Source: Stappia sp. WLB 29
Lineage (GTDB): Bacteria; Pseudomonadota; Alphaproteobacteria; Rhizobiales; Stappiaceae
NCBI RefSeq assembly: GCF_023507705.1
Contig: NZ_JALBGD010000004.1
Coordinates: 248,001-312,000 of the forward strand
Direction of reading: 5' to 3'
DNA: 64,000 bases
The position numbers and the translations under genes were made by a program. The stretch's first letter is position 1, and the number at the start of each line of letters is the position of its first letter. Under the pieces are notes generated by a model. It was given only the letters and a program-made list of their open reading frames with translations. It made no database searches and was not told the origin of the DNA. Positions 50,971 to 61,642 of the stretch are shown here, in pieces.

Positions 50971-51324
50971 TCAGGCGGCGCTACGCGAGGCGAGCGCCTT
51001 GCCGCCGCCCTGTTGCTGCCCCTGCTGCTGCACGGCCTTCAGCCTGTCGGCTTCCGAGTGCCAGCGGTCGGCCTCGCGCCGCTTGACGCGGGCTTCCTTG
51101 CGCCACTTGCCCTGGGCTGCCCAGGAGGCGACGCCGCCGATGAAGACGCCGAAGGCGACGGCTGCGAACAGGATCCAGAACAGCGGCGCGTTGACGCTGA
51201 GCGCCGGGTCGGCCCGGTTGAACGGGTCGAGCGACAGCGTCACGACATGCCGGTTGGCGACCGCCAGTGCGATCAGCACGACGGCGATCGGCACCAGCAC
51301 GAGGTTCTTCAGAAAGCGCGTCAA
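50971..51324 (-). CDS. lapA: LapA-domain (DUF1049) inner-membrane protein
   Basis: This 117-residue protein has two membrane helices (LVLVPIAVVLIALAVANR and APLFWILFAAVAFGVFIGGV) separated by VTLSLDPFNRADP, the LapA/YciS pattern, then a basic coiled tail (RKEARVKRREADRWHSEADR) ending Gln/Gly-rich. In E. coli LapA acts with LapB in LPS synthesis control, but no lapB is here. I use TTG at 51324 because AGGAG lies 7 bases upstream; this gives LTRFLKN, like related proteins starting MKRFL. It follows ihfB by about 100 bases. Confidence 0.8.
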   Translation of the reverse strand: MTRFLKNLVLVPIAVVLIALAVANRHVVTLSLDPFNRADPALSVNAPLFWILFAAVAFGVFIGGVASWAAQGKWRKEARVKRREADRWHSEADRLKAVQQQGQQQGGGKALASRSAA

Positions 51325-51427
51325 TTCCTGTCTCCTGTACGCGATCTCCCGCGCGGCCGGTCGCATGCGGTCCCGGAGCCCGGCCCGCAGTCGGGCCGCC
51401 TTCGGCCCCGGCTCCGCTCAGGGCCGC

Positions 51428-51736
51428 TCAATCGTCGTCGGGGTCTTCCGAACCGTCCCCGTCGTTGAGACGCTCGCGCATCTCCTTGCCGGTCTTGAAG
51501 AAGGGAACGAACTTCTCCTCCACGTCGACCTTTTGCCCCGTCCGCGGATTGCGTCCGGTGCGGGCCGGCCGGTTCTTCACCGAAAAGGCGCCGAAGCCCC
51601 GAAGCTCGACCCGGTTGCCGGTGCGCAGGGCATCGGTGATCTCGTCGAGGATCGCGTTGACGATGTTCTCCACGTCCCGCTGGTAAAGATGCGGATTCTG
51701 TTCGGCGATCCGTTGCACCAGTTCCGACTTGATCAT
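51428..51736 (-). CDS. ihfB: Integration host factor subunit beta
   Basis: This 102-residue HU/IHF-family protein begins [20 protein letters not shown] and carries the DNA-binding arm [19 protein letters not shown] with the intercalating proline in RNPRTG. With IhfA it bends DNA sharply for replication, transcription and recombination. The C-terminus has an acidic extension ([12 protein letters not shown]). Its ATG overlaps the sppA stop (ATGA), so it is translationally coupled to sppA; the sppA-ihfB-lapA order is conserved in the group. Confidence 0.96.
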   Translation of the reverse strand: MIKSELVQRIAEQNPHLYQRDVENIVNAILDEITDALRTGNRVELRGFGAFSVKNRPARTGRNPRTGQKVDVEEKFVPFFKTGKEMRERLNDGDGSEDPDDD

Positions 51737-52740
51737 TCGCGTCCCCCTGTTCGGTCGAGACTTTCCGCCGCGTTGCGAGCGTGCCAAACGGACACAAGAC
51801 CGTCAAGCGCAAGCCCTTCCGGGATGATGGCGCCGGCACCTGCCACCGCCTCGAGGGCACCGCTGGCGACCCCGGAGCCGAACCAGTGCGCCATGCGGCC
51901 GACGAAGGGCAGTCCGCCCTCCCTCTCGCGCGCGACCCGCCAGGTGACGACCGGCAGGTCGGCGGCGATGCCGCGTTCCGTTTCCAGCCATTTCAGGCTG
52001 GCTTCCTCGCCGCCGAGATCGTCGATCAGCCCGAGATCGCGCGCCGCCTCGCCGGAATAGACGCCGCCCTGCGCGACCGCGCGCACGGCGTCCGTGTCCA
52101 GCCCGCGGCGCTCGGCCACCCGGGCGACGAACCATTCGTAGCTGTCGTTGATCAGGGCCTGAAGATTGTCGCGCACGGCCGGAGGCGTATCGGAATGGAA
52201 GTTCGGCTCCGCCTTGAGCGGGCCGGAGCGCACCACGTCGAACTTGACGCCCAGCGTGTCGAGCAGGCCGCCGAAATTGCCGTACTGGATGTAGACGCCG
52301 ATGGAGCCGGTGATCGAGGTGTGCCGCGCGACGATATGGTCGGAGGCGATGGCGGTCATGTAGCCGGCCGAGGCGGCGAGCGTGCCGACCTGCGCGACCA
52401 CGGGCTTTTTCTCCGCCAGTTCGCGCAGCGCCATGTAGAGCGTCTCGCCGCCGACGGTGGTGCCGCCGGGCGAGTTCAGGTCGACGATCACCGCCTTCAC
52501 CCGCTCGTTCTCGGCGAGCTCCTCGATCAGCTTGACCCTGTCCCGGTCGTCGACGATCAGTCCGCCGACCGGAAGCCGTGCGATGTGGGCTCCGCGCCGG
52601 TCGAGCGAGCCGAAGGCGCCGCTCCAGGCGAGCATTCCGCCGATCGCCGCAATCGCGAGCAGGAAGGCAAATGCCCTCCAGAACACCACTTTCCGGCGCA
52701 GTCGCCGCCGGTCGACCAGCGCATCCGCATCAAGGGCCAT
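51733..52740 (-). CDS. sppA: Signal peptide peptidase SppA (short form)
   Basis: This 335-residue membrane serine protease degrades cleaved signal peptides. It has a single N-terminal membrane helix ([20 protein letters not shown]), then [20 protein letters not shown], the lysine region [18 protein letters not shown] and the serine nucleophile in [16 protein letters not shown]. It is the single-domain form, about half the length of E. coli SppA. The ATG at 52740 directly precedes the membrane segment. It is divergent from panB and coupled to ihfB. Confidence 0.93.
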   Translation of the reverse strand: MALDADALVDRRRLRRKVVFWRAFAFLLAIAAIGGMLAWSGAFGSLDRRGAHIARLPVGGLIVDDRDRVKLIEELAENERVKAVIVDLNSPGGTTVGGETLYMALRELAEKKPVVAQVGTLAASAGYMTAIASDHIVARHTSITGSIGVYIQYGNFGGLLDTLGVKFDVVRSGPLKAEPNFHSDTPPAVRDNLQALINDSYEWFVARVAERRGLDTDAVRAVAQGGVYSGEAARDLGLIDDLGGEEASLKWLETERGIAADLPVVTWRVAREREGGLPFVGRMAHWFGSGVASGALEAVAGAGAIIPEGLALDGLVSVWHARNAAESLDRTGGRE

Positions 52741-52940
52741 GGGCCAAACCTTTCGCTCTTCCCGCTTGCAGGGAGGCCTATCGCTACATGGCCGAGCTCC
52801 GGTTGAAAAGCCCGAACTGGAAGAAACGGCCCGCAGGCGCGCAGCGGCATGCTTGCCGGACGCCGCGTCCTCTGGCACTCAGACGCTCGCCACGTTTTGT
52901 TGCGGTGCAGGATAGCAGGTCGGGGAGGAGCTTACGAACC

Positions 52941-53747
52941 ATGGCGCAAATCACCCTTAATACGCTGGACGCGCGCAAGGCGGACGGCCGCCGTTTCGCG
53001 ATGGTCACCGCCTATGACGCCGGTTTTGCCCTGGCCGCCGCCGGCGCCGGCATCGAGACCCTGCTCGTCGGCGACAGTCTCGGCATGGTGGTGCAGGGAC
53101 GCGGGTCGACCGTTCCGGTGACCATGGACGACATGGCCTATCACACGGCCTGCGTCCGCCGCGGCGTGGAGGCGGGCGAGCTCCGTCCGCTGATCCTCGC
53201 CGACATGCCGTTCGGCGCGGCCAACACGCCGGGTCAGGCCGCCGCCAATGCCGCCCGTCTGATGCAGGCCGGCGCCAATGCGGTGAAGATCGAGGGCGGT
53301 GCCTGGGTCGCCGAGACGGTCCGCCATCTCACCGAGCGCGGCATGCCGGTCTGCGCCCATCTTGGCCTGACGCCGCAAACGGCCGACATGCTGGGCGGCT
53401 TCCGCCTGCAGGGCCGCGACGAGGCGGCCGCCGCGCGTATCCGCGAGGAGGCCCGCGTGCTGGAGGAGGCCGGCGCCCGCCTGCTGCTGCTGGAATGCGT
53501 GCCCGACGCGCTCGGGCGGGCGGTGAGCGAGGCGGCAAAGGCGCCGGTGGTCGGCATCGGCGCAGGGCCCTCGACCGATGCGCAGGTGCTGGTCCTGCAC
53601 GACATGCTGGGGCTGGGCGAGGGGCGCAAGGCGCGCTTCGTGAAGGACTACCTTGCCGGGCGCGGCAGCATCACTGAGGCGCTGCGCGCCTTCGGCGAGG
53701 AGGTGCGCTCCGGCGCCTATCCCGCGCCCGAGCACTGCTACGGCTGA
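52941..53747 (+). CDS. panB: 3-methyl-2-oxobutanoate hydroxymethyltransferase
   Basis: This 268-residue enzyme makes ketopantoate from ketoisovalerate and methylene-tetrahydrofolate, the first step to pantothenate and CoA. Family motifs are MVTAYDAGFALAAAGAGIE, VGDSLGMVVQG, ADMPFGAANTPGQAAANAAR, NAVKIEGG, and HLGLTPQTADMLGGFRLQG. GGGGAGGA lies ahead of the ATG at 52941. panC is not adjacent. It is transcribed opposite to the surrounding rpsA and sppA genes. Confidence 0.96.
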   Translation: MAQITLNTLDARKADGRRFAMVTAYDAGFALAAAGAGIETLLVGDSLGMVVQGRGSTVPVTMDDMAYHTACVRRGVEAGELRPLILADMPFGAANTPGQAAANAARLMQAGANAVKIEGGAWVAETVRHLTERGMPVCAHLGLTPQTADMLGGFRLQGRDEAAAARIREEARVLEEAGARLLLLECVPDALGRAVSEAAKAPVVGIGAGPSTDAQVLVLHDMLGLGEGRKARFVKDYLAGRGSITEALRAFGEEVRSGAYPAPEHCYG

Positions 53748-53841
53748 TCTCCTCCGGAGCCGCCGGAAAGCGTCTTTTCGACCTTCCGGGGGCGGGGCCG
53801 GACGTGTCATCCTCGCGCAGGTCACGGCAAGGGAGCGAAAG

Positions 53842-54228
53842 ATGAGCGTTCGGATCGTGCGGCTCGGAACACCACGCAGCGAGGGCGAAGGGCCCCGGCT
53901 CGGCACGGTGCGCCGGCCGCCGCGCGGGGTGCGCAAGGAGGACTATGCCTCGGGCGACTGGTACGACACCTGGCTGCCGGAGCTTTCGCCGAGCGCGGAG
54001 CTGGTGGCGAGCGCGCGGGCGGCAGAGTCGGACGCGGACTGGGCGGCCTTCGTCAAGGCCTTCCGCAAGGAGATGGCCGCGCCCGGCCCCGCGCACCTGC
54101 TCGACACGCTGGCGGTGCTGTCGCATTCGGGCGCCTTCTCGCTCGGCTGCTACTGCGAGGACGAGGCCCGCTGCCATCGCTCGGTCCTGCGGGAACTGCT
54201 GGCCGAGCGCGGTGCCGACATCGCCTGA
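53842..54228 (+). CDS. DUF488 family protein
   Basis: This 128-residue protein matches DUF488 (YeaO-like): basic, with RPPRGVRKEDYASGDWYDTW, a helical middle, and the C-terminal SLGCYCEDEARCHRSVLREL, whose Cys pair and His are the most conserved part of the family. Its function is unknown. GGGAGCG precedes the ATG at 53842. It follows panB by 94 bases in the same direction and ends at a shared terminator with convergent rpsA. Confidence 0.8.
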   Translation: MSVRIVRLGTPRSEGEGPRLGTVRRPPRGVRKEDYASGDWYDTWLPELSPSAELVASARAAESDADWAAFVKAFRKEMAAPGPAHLLDTLAVLSHSGAFSLGCYCEDEARCHRSVLRELLAERGADIA

Positions 54229-54289
54229 CGCGTGCTGCCAATCCGGCCTGAGACGAAAGCAGCCCGGCCTTTCGGCCCCCCGAAACGAA

Positions 54290-54324
54290 AGAACCCCGGC
54301 CTTGCGGCCGGGGTTCTGTTTTTT
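54290..54324 (+). terminator. Bidirectional terminator between DUF488 gene and rpsA
   Basis: AGAACCCCGGCC (54290-54301) and GGCCGGGGTTCT (54306-54317) form a perfect 12-bp stem with a 4-base loop, followed on the plus strand by GTTTTTT. On the minus strand the tail is TTTCGTTTCG, so it can serve rpsA too. Confidence 0.9.
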
Positions 54325-54344
54325 CGTAAGGTCGCGTGTTGCGA

Positions 54345-56054
54345 TCAGTCGTCGGTCTCGCGGGCCTTGAGGGCCGCGCCGAGAATGTCGCCGAGCGAAG
54401 CGCCCGAGTCCGACGAACCGTACTGCGCGACGGCTTCCTTCTCCTCGGCGATTTCCAGCGCCTTGATGGAGACCGACACGCGGCGGGTCTTCTTGTCGAA
54501 CTGGGTGACGCGGGCGTCGAACTTCTCGCCGACCGAGAAACGCTCGGGGCGCTGCTCGGCGCGGTCGCGGGACAGGTCGGCGCGACGCACGAAGGTGGTG
54601 AGGTCGGTGTCGACGATCTTGGCCTCGAGGCCGCCGTCCTTCACTTCGACCACTTCGCAGGTGATGATCGCACCCTTGCGCAGCTCGCCGGCCGCAGCAG
54701 TGTCGAACGGATCGCCGCCGAGCTGCTTGATGCCGAGCGAGATACGCTCCTTCTCCATGTCGACGTCGAGCACGACGGCGCGAACCATGTCGCCCTTCTT
54801 GTACTCTTCGATGACCTGCTCGCCCGGACGGTTCCAGTCGAGGTCGGAGAGGTGGACCATGCCGTCGACGTCGCCGTCGAGACCGATGAACAGGCCGAAC
54901 TCGGTCTTGTTCTTGACCTCGCCCTCGACCTCGGTACCGGTCGGGAACTTCTCGGCGAAGGCCTCCCACGGGTTCTGCAGGGTCTGCTTGAGACCGAGCG
55001 AGATGCGACGCTTGACCGGATCGACCTCCAGGATCATCACCTCAACCTCCTGCGAGGTGGAGACGATCTTGCCCGGATGGACGTTCTTCTTGGTCCAGGA
55101 CATCTCGGACACGTGAATCAGGCCTTCGATGCCCGGCTCCAGCTCGACGAACGCACCGTAGTCGGTGATGTTGGTCACGCGGCCCGTGAACTTGGCATCG
55201 ACCGGGTACTTGGCCTCGATGCCGTCCCACGGATCGGCCTCGAGCTGCTTCATGCCCAGCGAGATGCGGTGCGTGTCCTGGTTGACGCGGATGATCTGGA
55301 CCTTGACGGTCTGACCGATCGACAGGACCTCGCTCGGGTGGTTGATGCGGCGCCACGCAATGTCGGTGACGTGCAGCAGGCCATCGATGCCGCCGAGGTC
55401 GACGAACGCACCGTAGTCGGTGATGTTCTTGACCACGCCTTCCATGACCTGGCCTTCCTCGAGGCTCTGGACCAGCTCCGAGCGCTGCTCGGCACGGGTC
55501 TCCTCGAGGACGACACGGCGCGACACGACGATGTTACCGCGACGCTTGTCCATCTTCAGGATCTGGAACGGCTGCGGGGTGTGCATCAACGGGGCGACGT
55601 CGCGCACCGGACGGATGTCCACCTGCGACCGCGGCAGGAAGGCCACGGCGCCGTCGAGGTCGACGGTGAAGCCGCCCTTGACCTGGTTGAAGATCTGACC
55701 CGTGACCTTCTCGTTCGCCTCGAAGGCGACCTCGAGACGGACCCAGCTCTCTTCGCGGCGAGCCTTGTCGCGCGACAGGACGGCCTCGCCGAGCGCGTTC
55801 TCGACGCGCTCCAGATAGACCTCGACCTTGTCGCCGACCGAGACGCCGGCATCTTCGCCGTCACGTCCCTTGACGCCGAATTCCTTCAGCGCGATGCGGC
55901 CTTCGACCTTCAGGCCGACGTCGATCACCGCGAGATCCTTCTCGATGGCGATCACGGTGCCGGTGACGACGGAACCTTCGTACAGCTCCTGCTGCTCGAA
56001 GCTTTCCTCGAGAAGGGCGGCAAATTCATCGCGGGTAGGGTTCAAACTGCTCAT
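54345..56054 (-). CDS. rpsA: 30S ribosomal protein S1
   Basis: This 569-residue protein has six S1 RNA-binding repeats, recognisable by repeated GxVxxITDYGAFVDL-type strands (VVKNITDYGAFVDLGGIDGL, RVTNITDYGAFVELEPGIEG, EVKNKTEFGLFIGLDGDVDG). S1 helps mRNA dock on the 30S subunit. AGGAG lies 7 bases before the ATG at 56054. It follows cmk on the minus strand after a 356-base leader, the normal aroA-cmk-rpsA order. Confidence 0.98.
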   Translation of the reverse strand: MSSLNPTRDEFAALLEESFEQQELYEGSVVTGTVIAIEKDLAVIDVGLKVEGRIALKEFGVKGRDGEDAGVSVGDKVEVYLERVENALGEAVLSRDKARREESWVRLEVAFEANEKVTGQIFNQVKGGFTVDLDGAVAFLPRSQVDIRPVRDVAPLMHTPQPFQILKMDKRRGNIVVSRRVVLEETRAEQRSELVQSLEEGQVMEGVVKNITDYGAFVDLGGIDGLLHVTDIAWRRINHPSEVLSIGQTVKVQIIRVNQDTHRISLGMKQLEADPWDGIEAKYPVDAKFTGRVTNITDYGAFVELEPGIEGLIHVSEMSWTKKNVHPGKIVSTSQEVEVMILEVDPVKRRISLGLKQTLQNPWEAFAEKFPTGTEVEGEVKNKTEFGLFIGLDGDVDGMVHLSDLDWNRPGEQVIEEYKKGDMVRAVVLDVDMEKERISLGIKQLGGDPFDTAAAGELRKGAIITCEVVEVKDGGLEAKIVDTDLTTFVRRADLSRDRAEQRPERFSVGEKFDARVTQFDKKTRRVSVSIKALEIAEEKEAVAQYGSSDSGASLGDILGAALKARETDD

Positions 56055-56410
56055 CGAAACTCCTGGCAGCCAAGTCTGGCTCGTCGCCGGCGGGTTTGTG
56101 TTGTTCCAGGCGGTTCCCCCGTCCGGCAGCGCCCGTTTCGGGTGCTGCTTCCGCGCCGTCCCCGCCATGTGGCAACGGGACCGCGCAGGCCGGCGAGGCG
56201 GAAGGTGAAACCGCACGCTCAGTCATGTCTTGCGGGAAATGCGTGGCCGTTCTTCACCGAAAGGAGAACAACATGTCCGCGATCCGCCAGTCTTCGCCCG
56301 GCCGGTCGCGGACGAGCCGGACCATGAGGCCGATGGGCGCGGAAACCTGCGCGCAACGGCAGGCAATCCGGCTCGGGGCAGGAAGCGAAAAAGCGCCGAT
56401 CCCGTGACCG
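56055..56410 (-). other. Leader region between cmk and rpsA
   Basis: 356 bases without a recognisable gene. It ends in a good ribosome site for rpsA. I could not pick a convincing promoter. S1 autoregulates through its mRNA leader in other bacteria, so this length could matter, but no specific structure is claimed. Confidence 0.35.
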
Positions 56411-58560
<2,150 letters not shown>

Positions 58561-58567
58561 TTAGGCT

Positions 58568-58596
58568 TTGACAGGAAGCCGGGTAGCCTTTAAGCG
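58568..58596 (+). promoter_or_regulatory. Promoter-like element for the FYDLN_acid gene
   Basis: A perfect -35 TTGACA (58568-58573) is followed after 17 bases by TAAGCG (58591-58596), a partial -10. It gives a leader of about 30 bases before the GTG start at 58631. Confidence 0.5.
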
Positions 58597-58630
58597 AACG
58601 CCCGATTATCTGCAGACAAGGGTTGGAAAC

Positions 58631-59026
58631 GTGGCAAAACCCGATCTTGGCACCAAGCGGCTGTGCGGCGGTTGCGGCACGAAATATTACGACCTCAATC
58701 GCGATCCGATCACCTGCCCCAAGTGCGGCACGGTGTTCATCGTGGCCCAGGCGATGCGGGCGAAGACCGCTGCCAAGGCTGCGGCCGTGGTCGAGGAGGA
58801 CGAGGACGACGTCGAGCTGGAAGACGAGGGCGCCGAGCTGGTAAGCCTCGAGGAAGCCGACGCGGAGACCGAGGGCGATACCGCCGTCGCCATCGACGAT
58901 GACGAGGTGGACGAGGACATCGCCGACGACGATGCCGACGACGTCTTCATCGACGACGAGGACGAGGAAGACGACGACGTGCCGGGCATCGTGCTCGAGC
59001 GCGACGACGAGGACACCGACCGCTGA
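58631..59026 (+). CDS. FYDLN_acid (TIGR02300) family protein
   Basis: This 131-residue protein has the TIGR02300 layout: an N-terminal four-cysteine zinc ribbon with the signature tyrosine-rich patch (LCGGCGTKYYDLNRDPITCP, then KCG), a short basic helix, and a very acidic tail of Asp/Glu runs (DEDEEDDDVPGIVLERDDED). The family is restricted to alphaproteobacteria and its function is unknown. I use GTG at 58631 because the family begins close to AKPDLGTKR; GGAAAC lies just upstream. It is divergent from aroA and precedes tRNA-Ala, a typical arrangement. Confidence 0.88.
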   Translation: MAKPDLGTKRLCGGCGTKYYDLNRDPITCPKCGTVFIVAQAMRAKTAAKAAAVVEEDEDDVELEDEGAELVSLEEADAETEGDTAVAIDDDEVDEDIADDDADDVFIDDEDEEDDDVPGIVLERDDEDTDR

Positions 59027-59040
59027 CATCGGCGTTGTCC

Positions 59041-59071
59041 ACAGGCCCTGAAAGTTTTCCTCAGGGCCTGT
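59041..59071 (+). terminator. Hairpin after the FYDLN_acid gene
   Basis: ACAGGCCCTGA (59041-59051) and TCAGGGCCTGT (59061-59071) form a perfect 11-bp stem with a 9-base loop, 14 bases after the stop. No T-run follows, so efficiency is uncertain. Confidence 0.55.
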
Positions 59072-59093
59072 TCGGGAAAGCGGATTATTCCGC

Positions 59094-59121
59094 TTGACTT
59101 GAGGGGCGGAAGACGTATTTT
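59094..59121 (+). promoter_or_regulatory. Promoter of tRNA-Ala with overlapping palindrome
   Basis: TTGACT (59094-59099) and TATTTT (59116-59121) are 16 bases apart. The inverted repeat GGGCGGA (59104-59110) / TCCGCCC (59121-59127) spans the spacer, the -10 box and the expected start point. Confidence 0.6.
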
Positions 59122-59223
59122 CCGCCCGCACCGGCAAGGCGAACCCAAGCGTCGCCGGACGGTCCGAAGCAGGAGGGTCCCGGAGGTTTCCGGCCAAGGG
59201 CTTCGGACAAGACACTGGAAGAC

Positions 59224-59299
<76 letters not shown>

Positions 59300-59474
59300 G
59301 TCTTCCCCTTCGATCTGAAAATCCCATAAAAACACCGGATGAGAGCAGGCGCCCGTTCGCCTGCTTGCGCCGTTTGCGTAGCCGGAACTCGCGGAACCCG
59401 ACCGGATCCCGCGGAATTCGTCCGGCAGCCGCCGGCGTCGGGGGGCGCGTCACGGCACGCGCCCGGACCGCTGT

Positions 59475-60470
59475 TCAGCCGAGCCACTCCTGCGGCGTGG
59501 CGGCGGAATAGTCGATGGGATCGCCCATCGTGCCCTCCTCGCGCAGCGTCCAGTAGGCGGCGTGCAGCCGCGTGGTGAAGCTGCCCGGCGCCCCATTGGC
59601 GACCGCCTTGCCGTCCACCGACGTGACCGGAACGACGCCGCCGGCGGTCGTCGTCAGGAACACTTCCGAGGCGCCGCGCACCATCTCGGGCGACAATGGT
59701 GCCTCCTCGACGGGAAGGCCGAGCTTGCGGGCCAGTTCCAGCACGGTGCGACGGGTCATGCCGTCCAGCATGTTGCGGGCCGGGGTGACGAGCGTGCCGT
59801 CGACGGCCGCGAAGATGTTGAAACCGGGGCCTTCCACCACATTGCCGTCGCCATCGACCAGGACGACGGTCTCGCATCCCGCGTCATAGGCGTCGAGCAG
59901 GCCCATCTCGAAATCGAGCCAGTGATAGTGCTTCACCATCGGGTCGGCGGAGGCGGGGGGAACGCGCAGGCGCGAGGAAATGTGCAGGCTCATGCCCAGC
60001 GACTGCAGCTCCGGCGGCTTCAGCCACATGTAGGGCATGCAGAACGCCTGGAAGCGGCTTTCGCACAGCCGCAGGTCGCGGCTGCCGATGGGCGGGCGCC
60101 CGCGCGTGTTGATGATCTGCACATAGGCCTTGTCGTAGCCGCACACCCGCACCAGCGCGTGGATGATCTCGCGGATCTGCGCGGGCTCGTAGCGGATCGG
60201 CATGCGCAGGCGCTCGCCCGACCGGCTGAAGCGGGCAAGGTGATCCTCGATGCGGAACACCCGGCCGTTCCAGGCCGAAACGGTCTCCTGGAACGCATCG
60301 GAGCGCAGGAAGCCCCAGTCGAGCAGGGGGATCCGCGCCTCCTCGATGGGAACGATGCGCCCGTCGATGAAGGCAGAGCCCTTTTCGAAGCCGGGAAGCG
60401 GCGCGCACGGGGCGGCGCTTTCCGTCGGTTCGGGCCAGTTCAGCGACGGCCTCGTGTCCTGCAAGCTCAT
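59475..60470 (-). CDS. Fold-type IV aminotransferase, (R)-amine transaminase-like
   Basis: This 331-residue PLP enzyme belongs to class IV (BCAT/D-amino acid transaminase fold). The catalytic lysine is Lys180 in ADPMVKHYHWLDFEMG. Further motifs are WGFLRSDAFQETVSAWNGR, VVEGPGFNIFAAVDG, and VFLTTTAGGVVPVTSVDGK. The VPPxxxDPxVK segment, TTAGGxxPxT loop and C-terminal IDY resemble (R)-selective amine transaminases of the ATA-117 type more than branched-chain enzymes; this is by eye only. GGAAGGAA precedes the ATG at 60470. It is divergent from the lyase gene. Confidence 0.82.
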   Translation of the reverse strand: MSLQDTRPSLNWPEPTESAAPCAPLPGFEKGSAFIDGRIVPIEEARIPLLDWGFLRSDAFQETVSAWNGRVFRIEDHLARFSRSGERLRMPIRYEPAQIREIIHALVRVCGYDKAYVQIINTRGRPPIGSRDLRLCESRFQAFCMPYMWLKPPELQSLGMSLHISSRLRVPPASADPMVKHYHWLDFEMGLLDAYDAGCETVVLVDGDGNVVEGPGFNIFAAVDGTLVTPARNMLDGMTRRTVLELARKLGLPVEEAPLSPEMVRGASEVFLTTTAGGVVPVTSVDGKAVANGAPGSFTTRLHAAYWTLREEGTMGDPIDYSAATPQEWLG

Positions 60471-60638
60471 GTCGGTTTCCTTCCCTTCGATCTGCGTCTT
60501 CGTCGCGTGTGGCGGGGCTCCCTCCAGAAGATGGCAGGCCGCGGCGCCTTTCTCCAGTTCGCTTGGGATTTCTGAAATGCCCGGCTGCACCGGCCTGCGA
60601 GCCGTGCCACCATGCCGGCCGGAAAACGGAGCGATACC

Positions 60639-61544
60639 ATGACATACCTGACTGCTGCCGAATTGCCGCTCGAAAGCGCCGGCGAGCGTTTCCGCGCGCT
60701 GGTGGAGCAGGGCGGCATCGCCCGGTTGCCGGGCGCGCATAACGGCATGGCGGCGCTGCAGGCAAAGGCCGCCGGCTTCAAGGGGCTGTATCTGTCCGGC
60801 GCGGCGATGACCGCCTCGATGGGCATCCCCGATCTCGGCATCATCACGGTGGACGAGGTCGCCGTCTTCATCCGCCAGATCGTGCGCGCGGCCGGGCTTC
60901 CTCTGCTCGTCGACGGCGATACCGGCTATGGCGAGGCGCTCAACGTCATGCACATGGTGCGCACGTTCGAAGATGCCGGCGCCGGGGCCGTGCATCTGGA
61001 GGACCAGCTGCTGCCGAAGAAGTGCGGGCATCTCAACGACAAGAAGCTCGCCGATGCGAGAGACATGGCGGCGAAGGTCGCGGCGGCCGCAACGGCACGG
61101 CGCCATCTCTACATCGTCGCGCGCACGGATGCGGCCGCAAGCGAGGGCCTCGACGGTGCGGTGGCACGGGCCAGGCTCTACATGGAGGCCGGCGCCGATG
61201 CGATCTTCCCCGAGGCGCTGACCACGGCCGAGATGTTCCGCGAGTTCGCGGCGCGCATGCCCGGCGTGCCGCTGCTCGCCAACATGACCGAATTCGGCCG
61301 CACGCCTTTCTTCACGGCGAGCGAGTTCGAGGACATGGGCTACCGGATGGTGATCTGGCCGGTGTCCTCGCTGCGCGTCGCCAACAAGGCGCAGGAGAAG
61401 CTCTACGCGGCGCTGGCGCGCGACGGCTCGACGCAGGCGATGCTCGCCGAGATGCAGACCCGGGCCGAGCTCTACCGGACCATCGGCCTTGACCAGTACG
61501 AGGCGCTCGATGCGTCCATCGTCGCAACGGTGCTGCCGAAGTGA
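60639..61544 (+). CDS. Isocitrate lyase/PEP-mutase family enzyme, methylisocitrate lyase-like
   Basis: This 301-residue TIM-barrel protein has the lyase motif KKCGHLNDKKL with the catalytic cysteine, plus LVDGDTGYGEALNVMHMVRT, VHLEDQLLPKK and YIVARTDAAASEGLDGAVAR. The length and the motif fit PrpB (2-methylisocitrate lyase) or a related C-C lyase such as oxaloacetate decarboxylase-type members. prpC and prpD are not adjacent, so a role in the propionate methylcitrate cycle is not proven. CGGAG lies 8 bases before the ATG at 60639. Confidence 0.82.
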   Translation: MTYLTAAELPLESAGERFRALVEQGGIARLPGAHNGMAALQAKAAGFKGLYLSGAAMTASMGIPDLGIITVDEVAVFIRQIVRAAGLPLLVDGDTGYGEALNVMHMVRTFEDAGAGAVHLEDQLLPKKCGHLNDKKLADARDMAAKVAAAATARRHLYIVARTDAAASEGLDGAVARARLYMEAGADAIFPEALTTAEMFREFAARMPGVPLLANMTEFGRTPFFTASEFEDMGYRMVIWPVSSLRVANKAQEKLYAALARDGSTQAMLAEMQTRAELYRTIGLDQYEALDASIVATVLPK

Positions 61545-61642
61545 GCTTGCCGGAAACGGCAGACGCAGGGAAGCAGCCAGGCTGATTGCTCCGGCGCGCC
61601 GCGTGCGATGAGGCCTTGCCGCGGGCCCGAGCGGAAGCGGGC

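Noticed and set aside
59035-59043. A TTGTCCACA DnaA-box-like sequence
   Set aside because: A single nine-base match between a coding gene and a hairpin is expected by chance and has no neighbours.
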